Assembly (NCBI GenBank): GCA_012103505.1
Contig: WLWP01000001.1
Location: 1 to 64,000 of the forward strand
Direction: 5' to 3'
DNA from: Pseudomonadales bacterium
GTDB taxonomy: Bacteria > Pseudomonadota > Gammaproteobacteria > Pseudomonadales > Azotimanducaceae
DNA length: 64,000 nt
The notes beneath the pieces are model-generated. The model was given only the letters and a program-made list of their open reading frames with translations. It searched no databases and was not told the DNA's origin. Below are positions 43,664 to 52,521 of the stretch, piece by piece. Numbering within the stretch: the first letter of the stretch is position 1; each line of letters starts with the position of its first letter. A program made the translations under genes and the position numbers.

Positions 43664-44413
43664 ATGGACTGTCCAAAGTGCGGTCATACCCGATCGCTAG
43701 ATGCCACTAACCCGACCTGGCAATGTCCCACTTGCGGTGTTGCCTACAACAAAATTGCCGCGGTTAAATTGGCAGCGGCGAAACAGATGCAACCGATCGC
43801 TCCAGAACAAGTGCCTGGTGTTGGACACCAGACGTCCGTCTGGATATTGGTTGGTGCAAACATCGTCGCGCTCGTGGCGGCGCAGTGGGGTGGCTGGACG
43901 CTCGCCGAGCTAATGTTCGTCTACTGGGTACAAAGCCTCATCATCGGTGCGAGTTACGTCGCTCGGATAATGAACCTAGACAAATTCTCAACCCAGAATT
44001 TCCGTATCAATAACAAAGCGGTTGAGGCGACGCCGAAAACAAAACGGAAGACCGCGGTCTTTTTCGTTGTGCACTTCGGCATTTTCCACTTCGCCTATCT
44101 GCTCTTCATCGGTCGAGATCTATCGCTTAGCAGTGTGTTGGATCTGGGATTGCTGGTTTGTGTGATTAGTTTCGCGGTTAACCATTGGTTTTCGTATCGC
44201 TATCATCGAGCGGTAGATAGAGCCGGGATGCCGAATATTGGCAAATTGATGTTCACCCCATACCTGCGCATCGTACCCATGCATATGACGATCATCTTTG
44301 GCGCTGCCTTCAGCGAGGGATTCGGTTTGTTGCTATTTGGGATTTTGAAAACGGTCGCTGATGTCGTTATGCATGTCGTTGAGCACGGCGTGTTAGGCAA
44401 AATTTCGCGTTAA
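43664..44413 (+). CDS. Zinc-ribbon membrane protein (DUF6498-like)
   Basis: This protein of about 249 aa starts with a two-knuckle zinc ribbon (MDCPKCGHTRS ... WQCPTCGVAYNKI). About five or six membrane segments follow (WILVGANIVALVAAQWGGW, LAELMFVYWVQSLIIGASYVARI, VVHFGIFHFAYLLFIG, and others), resembling DUF6498. Function unknown. The ATG at 43664 is preferred over 43637 because GGA lies at normal distance. Confidence 0.68.
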   Translation: MDCPKCGHTRSLDATNPTWQCPTCGVAYNKIAAVKLAAAKQMQPIAPEQVPGVGHQTSVWILVGANIVALVAAQWGGWTLAELMFVYWVQSLIIGASYVARIMNLDKFSTQNFRINNKAVEATPKTKRKTAVFFVVHFGIFHFAYLLFIGRDLSLSSVLDLGLLVCVISFAVNHWFSYRYHRAVDRAGMPNIGKLMFTPYLRIVPMHMTIIFGAAFSEGFGLLLFGILKTVADVVMHVVEHGVLGKISR

Positions 44414-44491
44414 CCTCGCCGCCAGACAAAGCGTTTGCCGTCTCCCCCTATGTGAGGCTAAGGTAATGACTGGGCAAATTGGGGGATAAAA

Positions 44492-45283
44492 ATGAGAGAA
44501 AATACAGCACTGACTGCTTGGCGCGCAGGCGGACAGACCGTCGGCGGTTGGCTCAGTCTTGGTAATGCACACACAGCCGAAACCATGGCTAACCTAGGGT
44601 TTGATTGGCTTTGCATAGATCTACAACACGGCATGCTGAGCTATCAAGACCTGAAGTATATGCTCCCCGCGATCTCCACAACGGACACGATTCCGATTGT
44701 GCGTGTACCTTGGAATGAACCTTATGAAATTATGAAAGCGTTGGATGCCGGTGCCTACGGCGTGATCGTGCCAATGGTGAACAATCGTGCAGAAGCAGAG
44801 CAGGCGGTCTCTGCTTGTCGCTATCCGCCTGATGGCTTGCGCTCCTTTGGGCCCGTGCGTGGTGCTATGTATGGTGGCCGCGGTTATGCCGACGAGGCTA
44901 ATTCGCAACTCGCTTGCATCGCGATGATCGAAACAGCAGAGGGGCTTGAGAATCTGGACGAGATCGCAACAACTCCAGGTCTGGATGCTATCTACATCGG
45001 ACCGTCAGATCTGTCGTACGCGTTGGGCTTGAAGCCAGTGGGACAGTTTGAAGAGCAAGTGCATATAGATGCGGTGGCCAAGATTTTGGATGCCTGTCGT
45101 CGTGCAGGAATTGGTGCGGGTATACATACTGGGAGCCTCGATTACACGAAACGCTACCTCGAACAGGGTTTCAATATGATCACGCTCGGTACCGATAGTG
45201 CTTTCATGGCTCGTCTTGCGTCAAAAGAACTGGCGGAAGCAAAGCAGACTCGGGAAGTGACCCGCGAGCAAAGCGGTTACTAG
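44492..45283 (+). CDS. HpcH/HpaI-family class II aldolase
   Basis: This 263-aa TIM-barrel protein has the HpaI pattern GWLSLGNAHTAETMANLGFDWLCIDLQHG, VRVPWNEPYEIMKALDAGAYGVIVPMVNNRAEAEQAVSACRYPP and AMIETAEGLENLDEIATTPGLDAIYIGPSDLSYALG, in which Glu and Asp ligate Mg/Mn. It cleaves 4-hydroxy-2-oxo acids to pyruvate plus an aldehyde. It sits near an amidohydrolase gene and an altered dehydroquinase homologue in a short plus-strand cluster. Confidence 0.88.
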   Translation: MRENTALTAWRAGGQTVGGWLSLGNAHTAETMANLGFDWLCIDLQHGMLSYQDLKYMLPAISTTDTIPIVRVPWNEPYEIMKALDAGAYGVIVPMVNNRAEAEQAVSACRYPPDGLRSFGPVRGAMYGGRGYADEANSQLACIAMIETAEGLENLDEIATTPGLDAIYIGPSDLSYALGLKPVGQFEEQVHIDAVAKILDACRRAGIGAGIHTGSLDYTKRYLEQGFNMITLGTDSAFMARLASKELAEAKQTREVTREQSGY

Positions 45284-45294
45284 GTGATGCAAGC

Positions 45295-45687
45295 ATGCGA
45301 GGCCTGATTCTCAGACTCTTGGTTAACGTGCTGGGCCTGTGGGTCGCGTCATCGCTGTTAGATGGGATCTATGCCGAGGCGAACGGCGATTTGGTGTGGG
45401 CAGCCATCGCGTTGGCGTTAGTCAATGCACTGATACGGCCCATCGCAATTTTGTTAACGCTACCTATTACGTTGTTAACGCTCGGTCTGTTTCTGCTATT
45501 CATTAACGCGGCGATGTTAAATCTAGCGGCTTGGTTCGTTGATGGCTTTTACGTTGCGGGGATAACCGATTCCCTTATGGGTGCCATCATAGTGAGTCTG
45601 ATTAGTTGGGCTGGCTCAGCGTTTATCAGCGATTCGGGTCGGATGGAGAGAGTTGACGTACATATAGATTCGAAACGCCGCTCGTAA
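45295..45687 (+). CDS. Phage-holin-4-superfamily membrane protein
   Basis: This 130-aa protein has four hydrophobic segments and the family block ALVNALIRPIAILLTLPITLLTLGLFLLFINAAMLNLAAWFVDGF. The Pfam name refers to a holin-like topology; these chromosomal homologues are ordinary small membrane proteins of unknown role. It lies 12 bp after the aldolase gene. Confidence 0.83.
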   Translation: MRGLILRLLVNVLGLWVASSLLDGIYAEANGDLVWAAIALALVNALIRPIAILLTLPITLLTLGLFLLFINAAMLNLAAWFVDGFYVAGITDSLMGAIIVSLISWAGSAFISDSGRMERVDVHIDSKRRS

Positions 45688-45715
45688 ATTAGCGCGCGTC
45701 AAAGAGGAGAGGATT

Positions 45716-46885
45716 ATGGCCGAACCGATATTTGCAGATGTAGACATCATAGATAGTGATACTCACTGGAGTGAGCCACACGATCTCTGGACGAGCCTAG
45801 CACCAGCTAAGTACAAAGACCTGGTGCCGCAGGTCAAAGAACGCAACGGTAAACGCATGTGGGTGGTGAACGGGGACATACCGATAGCTGGAGATTCTGC
45901 GGTATCGGCTATCTTGCCTGACGGTGAAAAGATGTTGGGGCTTCGCTTTCTACGGGCGGATATCGAGCGGGTCCACGCGGCATCTTACGATTGCGATGCG
46001 CGGCTTGCTTATATGGACGATTACGGCATTTCCCACGGTATTGTTTATCCGAACGTTGGCGGCTTTGGTAATCAACGCTTTCTTCGAGTCGAGGATAAGA
46101 ATCTGCGGATAGCATGCGTTCAAATCTATAACGACTGGATGAACGATCTGCAAGGCCGATCCGGTGATCGCATCTTGCCCATGGCGTTGGTGCCCTGGTG
46201 GGATATAGGGGCGTGTGTGGCAGAAGTCGAGCGTGCCAAAGGTCTCGGTGCGCGAGGTGTTGTCATGTGTTCAAACCCGCATGATTCAGGGATGCCTAAC
46301 TTTGCTCAGGAAGAGTGGCGTCCGTTTTGGGAGGTTTGTGAAGCGCTCGAGATGCCGATCAACTTCCACATTGGTGCGTCTGAAGGCGATATCGATTGGT
46401 CGGGCGCTGTGCCATACGACACTTGGCCCGGAGATGTAAAACTGTCGTTAGGTGGAGCGGCGATATTTCTTGGCCAACTTAGATGGCTCGCCAACCTGTT
46501 GATCAGCGATGTTCCGGAGCGCTATCCAAACCTTAAATTTGTATCCGTTGAGAGCGGCATTGGTTGGTTGCCGTTCTTGCTTGAGGCGCTCGATTACCAA
46601 TTTGGTGAAACAGCACCCGAACACTTGGCGCATCTATCGATGTTGCCATCTGATTACTTTCGCAGACAGTTCTACGGTTGCTTTTGGTTTGAGTCTGCGA
46701 TGTTAGGTCCGGCGATCGACTTTCTCGGATCCACGCAGGTGATGTTTGAAACAGATTTCCCACATCCAACGTGCCTCTATCCAGATAGCCGCAGTCGTGT
46801 ACGTGAATCAATTGGCCATCTTGATCTAGATGTGCAGAAGAAAATTCTGCGTGGTAACGCAGCGTCGCTATATGGCATCGAGTGA
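45716..46885 (+). CDS. Amidohydrolase-family (COG2159-type) protein
   Basis: This 389-aa TIM-barrel metallohydrolase starts with VDIIDSDTHWSEPHDLW, a DxH-type metal motif in its 'DTH' variant. It continues with GARGVVMCSNPHDSGMPNFAQEEWRPFWEVCEALEMPINFHIG and FETDFPHPTCLYPDS near the end. Relatives decarboxylate or hydrolyse aromatic and small carboxylic acids. GAGGAGAGG precedes the ATG. Substrate unknown. Confidence 0.88.
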   Translation: MAEPIFADVDIIDSDTHWSEPHDLWTSLAPAKYKDLVPQVKERNGKRMWVVNGDIPIAGDSAVSAILPDGEKMLGLRFLRADIERVHAASYDCDARLAYMDDYGISHGIVYPNVGGFGNQRFLRVEDKNLRIACVQIYNDWMNDLQGRSGDRILPMALVPWWDIGACVAEVERAKGLGARGVVMCSNPHDSGMPNFAQEEWRPFWEVCEALEMPINFHIGASEGDIDWSGAVPYDTWPGDVKLSLGGAAIFLGQLRWLANLLISDVPERYPNLKFVSVESGIGWLPFLLEALDYQFGETAPEHLAHLSMLPSDYFRRQFYGCFWFESAMLGPAIDFLGSTQVMFETDFPHPTCLYPDSRSRVRESIGHLDLDVQKKILRGNAASLYGIE

Positions 46886-46941
46886 CCCTGAGATCGACCA
46901 CTCTGAGATCGACCGAGGCAATAAGTAACTAGGGGTTTTAG

Positions 46942-47373
46942 ATGCAAAAAGTAGCCGTTGTACAAGGCGCTGGCATGGATGTGCGGGGCAAAGTCCAAGT
47001 AGAGATTTTTGGCCCGGATACATTGGATGAAATCAATGCGCGCATTGCACAGGATGCGGCGGCAGTGGATCTAGCCGTGGAAGTTTTTCAGTCAAACGAC
47101 GAAGCGGCAACGGTTGCTTGGATCCAGGGTTTAAATGCGGAGGAGTATGTTGCAGCCATTATAAATCCGTCTGGTTTTACTGCGACAGAAGGGCCTCTTG
47201 CACAGACGATTGCCGAGTCGGATATCCCATTCTATGAGGTGCACGCGTCAAATCCGTCTGCACGTGACGTTCGCTCCAAAATATTGCCAGTGTGTGTGGG
47301 TGGCGTGTGTGGCTTTGGCTATGCCGGATACGGCATAGCGCTGCGTTCTATACGGTTGAGCCTTGATGTGTAG
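46942..47373 (+). CDS. Type II dehydroquinase (AroQ)-like protein, active site altered
   Basis: This 143-aa protein aligns along its length with type II 3-dehydroquinate dehydratase: TLDEINARI, VEVFQSNDEAATVAWIQGL, AAIINPSGFT, FYEVHASNPSARD and a glycine-rich end followed by YGIALRSI. The catalytic Tyr of the YG motif appears as Phe (EIFGP), and the His of the THTS motif appears as Ala (FTATE). The GPN loop is GAG. EVH and the final Arg are kept. It is probably not a shikimate-pathway enzyme but may act on another cyclic substrate. Confidence 0.75.
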   Translation: MQKVAVVQGAGMDVRGKVQVEIFGPDTLDEINARIAQDAAAVDLAVEVFQSNDEAATVAWIQGLNAEEYVAAIINPSGFTATEGPLAQTIAESDIPFYEVHASNPSARDVRSKILPVCVGGVCGFGYAGYGIALRSIRLSLDV

Positions 47374-48586
47374 GTTGGCTCTTTAACAAAGTTGGCCACC
47401 GCCAGATAGCAATTGTCATGGCCAGCACTCCCTCGATTGCAGTTATTGTACAAGCAGTAGTTGCGCCAAATTGATCGGCGAGAAAGCCTATGTGTAAGAA
47501 TCCTATGGGCGCCGTTCCGATACAGACGGACAGGACCCCCATCATTTGGCGTTGGTAGCCTGCTGGCGAATTGAGTAGCACCAGTGCACTTTGCATGGCG
47601 CCGAATGCAGCACTGACCAACCCAACTATGACCAACAAGGTTGCGGATAGCCAAAGTGTGTTCGATAGAGAAAAGCTGAACGCAAAAACACAATATGTCA
47701 GTACGGCCAGCGTGTAGAAATACCGGGAGTGTTCGGATTTCGCCAGAATGGACAGTGCTATTGCACCAAGTAGAGCGCCTGCCCCTTCCGCGCTTGTTAG
47801 GAACCCCGTTGCCGCATCTGAAAGATCTAAAAAGTCCTTTGCGATTACAGGCACCATTGAGATAAAGGGATAGCCCCAAACATTGAAGATGATAGTGACG
47901 ACTAACATTCCAGGTAGAAATTCATGGTCTCTTAGAATTGCCAGACCGTGGCGTATGTCATCCAGAACAGATCGCTGTGCCGCAGTAGACGTTTCCGTTT
48001 GGCGTTTTGTCATGGCGATGAGAATCAAACCCGCTGCGTATAAACAGCCTCCAAGCAAGAACGCGCCTTCGATCCCAATCTGTTGGTAGAGGATACCACC
48101 TAGTATTGGACCTAAAGTACGAGTCACGGAACCGGCGAGTATATCCAGACTCATAGCTCTGCTGACTCGGGCTGGACCGGCGAGATCGCTCATTAAAGTC
48201 CGACGTACGGGGAAGTCCGTGGACCAAACGAGTCCTGACAAAAAGGAAGCGACACCAATGTGCCAGACCTCGAGAATGCCGTTAATGGCGAATAGGTACA
48301 GTGTCAAAGCCACGATCGTGACCAGCGCGGAGGCTAGGCGAAGAATTGTGTAGCGGTTCAGTCGATCGGCGACGATTCCGCCGAAGATGCCAAACATTGC
48401 CATGGGGAGTAGTCGCAGCATAAGCATACTTGCGACTAGAAAGGGCGAGCCGGTCTGGTCGAACACAAATATGGCGAATACCAGTGTCTCTAACCAGCGC
48501 CCAGTGCTGTTCAAAGCACCTAGTCCCCAGAAAGTGAGAAACGCTCGATTCCGATGCAGGGGAACTAGCGCGACGTGCTCGCTCAT
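47348..48586 (-). CDS. MFS transporter (enterobactin-exporter-like MFS_3)
   Basis: This 412-aa protein has about 12 membrane helices, beginning FLTFWGLGALNSTGRWLETLVFAIFVFDQTGSPFLVASMLMLRLLPMAMFGIFGGIVADRLNR, which carries the MFS loop 2-3 motif. The layout matches the MFS_3/EntS-like group of exporters. Its 3' end overlaps the convergent dehydroquinase-like gene by 26 bp. Substrate unknown. Confidence 0.87.
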   Translation of the reverse strand: MSEHVALVPLHRNRAFLTFWGLGALNSTGRWLETLVFAIFVFDQTGSPFLVASMLMLRLLPMAMFGIFGGIVADRLNRYTILRLASALVTIVALTLYLFAINGILEVWHIGVASFLSGLVWSTDFPVRRTLMSDLAGPARVSRAMSLDILAGSVTRTLGPILGGILYQQIGIEGAFLLGGCLYAAGLILIAMTKRQTETSTAAQRSVLDDIRHGLAILRDHEFLPGMLVVTIIFNVWGYPFISMVPVIAKDFLDLSDAATGFLTSAEGAGALLGAIALSILAKSEHSRYFYTLAVLTYCVFAFSFSLSNTLWLSATLLVIVGLVSAAFGAMQSALVLLNSPAGYQRQMMGVLSVCIGTAPIGFLHIGFLADQFGATTACTITAIEGVLAMTIAIWRWPTLLKSQPTHQGSTV

Positions 48587-48602
48587 AGTCGATCCAGGTG
48601 CG

Positions 48603-48980
48603 TCACCTCAGATAACTTGAGCGGAATTGTATGCCCCAGTGGTCATTCTCTTTGGTGACAATCCACAGCGTATCAAACGTGTTGTAGATACTGTCATCGT
48701 TGCGACAGCGATGATTTCTAATGGCAAGATGAACTTTGTCATCACCTTCGTGCACGACGTCCATAGACTCGACCGTGGTGTGGTGCCACCCTTCTTCACG
48801 CAGCTTCGGCTCGACAGATTTGCTGATCGCGACGAAGTCCTCTCTGGTTTCCACTTGAGCAAATCGACCATTTGCTAGACGAAGGTGCGGATAGTTCAGA
48901 GTGTCCGCAAGCGCTTCGTGATCTTGGGCATTGAACGCCGTAATAAATGCACGAGCGCAGTTTTTTGCGATCTCGCTCAT
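48603..48980 (-). CDS. SnoaL/NTF2-like protein
   Basis: This 125-aa protein has an NTF2-fold pattern (ARAFITAFNAQDHEALADTLNYPHLRLANGRF ... FDTLWIVTKENDHWGIQFRSSYL). Such domains act as small isomerases, hydratases or binding proteins. Its ATG overlaps the stop of the upstream MFS gene by 4 bp, so it is co-translated with that transporter. Confidence 0.75.
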   Translation of the reverse strand: MSEIAKNCARAFITAFNAQDHEALADTLNYPHLRLANGRFAQVETREDFVAISKSVEPKLREEGWHHTTVESMDVVHEGDDKVHLAIRNHRCRNDDSIYNTFDTLWIVTKENDHWGIQFRSSYLR

Positions 48981-50281
48981 GCCTCTGTGGTCTCCAACAA
49001 ACGCGCTCGATCCTTCTCAAAGCGTTTACCGGCCAGATAGAACAGCGGTATAGCCAGAAGTGAAACGCAAGTAAAAGCAAGAAGTGCCTTTGTATATGGC
49101 TCAGAGACACCGGTTGCGAACATCCAGTCTATGGTGACACCGGCGAGTGTGACGCCTAGACCTACGCCAACTAGATTTAACAGCAAGAGGTAGAAGGCGA
49201 CTACTGTGGCGCGGACATTACCGGGAACAAGCTCTTGGACCGTTGAGAATGTTGGTCCGTAGAAACAACCCAGCTGGAAAAAACCAACGAAGATGCCGAT
49301 CCAAAAAATCATCGAAGAAGGATCGATCAGTCGGAACGCTATGTTTATAGGGGCGACAGCAATCATGATCCAAAACAAGAACATGGGTCGCCCCATACCG
49401 GTCTTTTTGTGGAACCAATCGCTACCCATGCCACCAAAGAGATTTCCGAGGATGCCACCAGCGATGCCAATCCAGCCCGTGTACTGCGCGATTTCCGCGC
49501 GATCGAAGCCGCGCTCTTCCACGTACCAAAGTTGATCGAATGACGCAGCACCCAATATAAAGTGGTAAGCGACACCGCCGCCAATTGTGAGCATCAGAGC
49601 CGGTGATTTCGGCAAGATGTTCAAGACAGTACGCCCGATCTCTTTAAAGCCAGGCGGTTTCTCGGTATTGACGTGGCGTCGAGGTGTCTCTTTGAACAAG
49701 AGCATAACAAGTGCGAGCACAACGCCTATGGCACCCAATAAATAGAAGCAGTTGCGCCAGCCGATTGCAGGACCTAGATAACCCACAATAAGGAGACTAA
49801 TGCCTGTACCGACAGGGACACCCATGTAATAGAAGCCCGATGCGAATCCAAGTTTGGATGAAGGAAAGCGATCAGACAGCAATGACATAGAAGTTGGCGT
49901 CATGATGGATTCACCAACGCCAATAAACATGCGAGGGATTGCCAGGCTAACGAACCCACGTGCCGCACCTGAAACCGCGGTAAGTATTGACCATGCAGCC
50001 AATCCAGCGGCAATGAGTCTTGTTCGATTTACCTGATCAGCCAAGGCCCCCATAAAAAGACCCATGGTCGAATAGAAGAATAGGAAAACCAAACCGGTGA
50101 GCAAGCCGAACTCAGTGTTAGTCAGTTCAAGGTCGGGAACAATGAAGTTAGCGAAGCTGCCTAGGAGTCCACGATCGATAAAATTCATGACGTTGAGCAG
50201 AGTTAGGAAGGCAAGAAAACTCATGCTCCCGGGCATCATGTAATCGTCGTCTTTAGGGTTCCCCGATGCTTGGTCACTCAT
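48977..50281 (-). CDS. MFS transporter (spinster-like)
   Basis: This 434-aa protein has 12 membrane helices. It starts MSFLAFLTLLNVMNFIDRGLLGSFANFIVPDLELTNTEFGLLTGLVFLFFYSTMGLFMGALADQVNRTRLIA, the typical opening of spinster-like MFS proteins often found in aromatic-compound or lipid catabolic clusters. GGGGAGGGGA precedes the ATG at 50281; the 19 upstream codons are not conserved. Co-translated with the SnoaL-like gene. Confidence 0.88.
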   Translation of the reverse strand: MSDQASGNPKDDDYMMPGSMSFLAFLTLLNVMNFIDRGLLGSFANFIVPDLELTNTEFGLLTGLVFLFFYSTMGLFMGALADQVNRTRLIAAGLAAWSILTAVSGAARGFVSLAIPRMFIGVGESIMTPTSMSLLSDRFPSSKLGFASGFYYMGVPVGTGISLLIVGYLGPAIGWRNCFYLLGAIGVVLALVMLLFKETPRRHVNTEKPPGFKEIGRTVLNILPKSPALMLTIGGGVAYHFILGAASFDQLWYVEERGFDRAEIAQYTGWIGIAGGILGNLFGGMGSDWFHKKTGMGRPMFLFWIMIAVAPINIAFRLIDPSSMIFWIGIFVGFFQLGCFYGPTFSTVQELVPGNVRATVVAFYLLLLNLVGVGLGVTLAGVTIDWMFATGVSEPYTKALLAFTCVSLLAIPLFYLAGKRFEKDRARLLETTEA

Positions 50282-50350
50282 AGATCTTCCCCTCCCCAGG
50301 TTGGTATTCAGTCGAGCGAACGCTCGAGTGTACAGCAACGGGATTAAGTG

Positions 50351-51496
50351 TCACTGCCGAGACAATAGTTCGGTAGTGTGTTCGCCGAGGCTCGGGGCGA
50401 CGGTGTTTGCGCGCGGTTGATCGAAAGTCTCACCATCAACGACGAACGGTGAGCGGATCTGGCAGATCGATCCGAGTTTATCTGAGTTGAGTTTTTGGAA
50501 GAGATTGACTGCTTGTAGATGTTCGTCGGCGAAAAGATCGTCGAGTGAGTTGATGGGTGCACATGGGATGTCTTCCTGAGACAGAAGTTGTAGCCACCCA
50601 GCAGTGGACTTGGTCGCAGCGAGAGAGGAGATCTCTTGATACAGCCAGTCGATGTGCTGGCTGCGCAAGATTGGATTTGTGACTCGCTCATCTTGGGCCA
50701 GTGGCGCGTTATCGCATGCAGTAAAGAAGCGAACCCAATGTCGCGTGCTGTACGGCAAGATCGCGATGTAGCCGTCCAAAGTCTTGTGCGGTTTTCGATG
50801 CTTGGTCATCAGTCTGTCATAACCAAGTTCGCCTTCCGGAGGAGTAAAGCTGTGTCCGGCGAGGTGTTCCGCCATCAGGAAAGAGGTCATCGACTCAAGC
50901 ATTGGGGCTTCGATACAGACACCAGTTTGGTGCCGCTCTCGATATGCGATGCCGCCCAACATCGCGATAGCTAGATGCAAGCCGACGACTTTGTCGCACG
51001 CGATCGTGCGCACGAATTGCGGAGCGCCGTCGGCATCTTTGTTTAAGTCAGCTAAGCCTGAGCGCGCTTGGATAATGTCGTCGTAGGCTGGGGCATCAGC
51101 GTCCGGACCCGTCGAGCCGAAACCAGGACTGAAACAGTAGATGAGCTGACTATTCACCGTACGGAGTGTCTCGTAGTCTGCGCCTAGATTGGTTGCTGAC
51201 CTAAGCCTCATGTTGTGTACCACAACGTCGGCGTCGCGGACGAGTTCGGTCAGTTGTTCTTGACCCTCATTGCTCTTGAGATCCACAACAACTGATCTCT
51301 TGTTTCGGTTGGAGTTCTGAAAACCGGCGCCGACATCGTCTAGGCGCCCAGGACGAGCCGCGCGGAAGACATCGCCTTCGGGAGGCTCGACTTTGATCAC
51401 GTCCGCCCCTAAATCGGCAATAATTTGCGTCGCGTAGGGACCGAGTACCACTGTCGTCAGATCGATGACGCGAATACCTGAAAGTAGCTTGAACAT
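50351..51496 (-). CDS. CaiB/BaiF family III CoA transferase
   Basis: This 381-aa protein from the ATG at 51496 begins FKLLSGIRVIDLTTVVLGPYATQIIADLGADVIKVEPPEGDVFR, the family III signature. At the catalytic-acid position (CIEAPMLES) the usual Asp is a Glu, a known variant pattern. The open frame runs another 121 codons upstream, but that part is non-conserved and covers the divergent promoter. It lies 69 bp upstream of the MFS gene on the same strand. Confidence 0.87.
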   Translation of the reverse strand: MFKLLSGIRVIDLTTVVLGPYATQIIADLGADVIKVEPPEGDVFRAARPGRLDDVGAGFQNSNRNKRSVVVDLKSNEGQEQLTELVRDADVVVHNMRLRSATNLGADYETLRTVNSQLIYCFSPGFGSTGPDADAPAYDDIIQARSGLADLNKDADGAPQFVRTIACDKVVGLHLAIAMLGGIAYRERHQTGVCIEAPMLESMTSFLMAEHLAGHSFTPPEGELGYDRLMTKHRKPHKTLDGYIAILPYSTRHWVRFFTACDNAPLAQDERVTNPILRSQHIDWLYQEISSLAATKSTAGWLQLLSQEDIPCAPINSLDDLFADEHLQAVNLFQKLNSDKLGSICQIRSPFVVDGETFDQPRANTVAPSLGEHTTELLSRQ

Positions 51497-51646
51497 GATT
51501 CGTACAAAATGTTGGGTAGGGTAGTTTAACAACGGACTTGCGAATCGGTATGCATCGCTCTTTAGATGAAATACTGGTACTTGAAGACGACGGTTTGTGA
51601 GTAAGATGAAGAAAGATAAAACACATATGAAATTATGGAGAGAGAT

Positions 51647-52063
51647 ATGGCTGAAGACGTAACCTCGTTCAACGTGCGGATAATCGAAGAATTTCGCGCA
51701 AACAATGGCGTGGTTGGAGCGCCTTTTGCTGGTGCACCTCTGCTGTTGCTCGGGACGATCGGCGCGAAGTCGGGGGCTGCTCGAGTCAACCCGCTTGCTT
51801 ATACAAAGGATGGCGAAGATTTGATCATCATCGCTTCTTTCGCTGGTGCAGACCAACATCCGCCATGGTTCTACAATCTCAAGGCGAATCCCGAGGTTAC
51901 CGTAGAAGTTGGCTCAGACACTTATCAAGCGACTGCCCAAATAGTGGACGAACCCGAGCGCACACGCCTGTACACACAAATGGAAGAGCAGATGTCGACG
52001 TTCACGGACTACCGAGAAAAGACCGAGCGAGTGATCCCGGTTGTGCGTCTTCAGAGAATCTAG
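51647..52063 (+). CDS. Nitroreductase/deazaflavin-dependent split-barrel protein (DUF385)
   Basis: This 138-aa protein has the DUF385 signatures LLLLGTIGAKSGAARVNPLAYTKDGEDLIIIASFAG and HPPWFYNLKANPEVTVEVG, as in the F420-dependent Ddn-like family. Whether this organism makes F420 cannot be told from the window. The start at 51647 has GGAGAG just upstream. It overlaps the convergent cupin gene by 4 bp. Confidence 0.85.
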   Translation: MAEDVTSFNVRIIEEFRANNGVVGAPFAGAPLLLLGTIGAKSGAARVNPLAYTKDGEDLIIIASFAGADQHPPWFYNLKANPEVTVEVGSDTYQATAQIVDEPERTRLYTQMEEQMSTFTDYREKTERVIPVVRLQRI

Positions 52064-52434
52064 TGCGGTTTTGGTCGAGCCTCTCCATTGGGACCAGGTG
52101 TGATGTGAACGAATTGAGATTTTTCGACTACGTTGACGATATGCCACTCGCCTTTTGGGATAACGCACGCCTCGCCCGGTGAGAGAAGAACTGGTGCGTC
52201 TGGGTCGGAGTCATAGGTGATTCGTAACACGCCTGAAATGACGTAGAGAATCTCATCGCCGTCTGGATGCATCTCACCACCGTGTGGTGATTCTCCTTCC
52301 ATGGTCACTACACCAACAGTCATCCCATCCATCCGTTCCGGCGGACCTGGTTTTGCTGCTCTTATCGCGACCGATAGGTCTCGAGAGATATCGATCCTAT
52401 TGGTATTGGCATCCACTTTGACAACTTTGTCCAC
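52060..52434 (-). CDS. Cupin-domain protein
   Basis: This ~124-aa single-domain cupin has motif 1 in ESPHGGEMHPDGDEILYVISGVLRITYD and motif 2 in LSPGEACVIPKGEWHIVNVVE, giving a His-rich metal site. The start chosen is the GTG at 52434, with AGGA five bases upstream; the open frame extends to 52476 without a better signal. Cytoplasmic, function unknown. It lies downstream of the PQQ dehydrogenase gene on the same strand. Confidence 0.78.
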   Translation of the reverse strand: MDKVVKVDANTNRIDISRDLSVAIRAAKPGPPERMDGMTVGVVTMEGESPHGGEMHPDGDEILYVISGVLRITYDSDPDAPVLLSPGEACVIPKGEWHIVNVVEKSQFVHITPGPNGEARPKPH

Positions 52435-52521
52435 GACGATCCTTGTACTTAGCCTGTGGCTAGAGCTTGCAGCCAAACCGTCATTTCAGCAAGCGCGGAC
52501 CTGCTCTCTAGGTTGTTAGCA

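Noticed and set aside
45295..45687. Prophage holin
   Set aside because: The Pfam name suggests phage, but there are no lysis or structural genes nearby and this family is common as a chromosomal membrane protein.
46886..46925. Short tandem direct repeat (CTGAGATCGACC twice)
   Set aside because: Two copies only, no palindrome, and no consistent promoter or terminator role; probably a chance slippage product.
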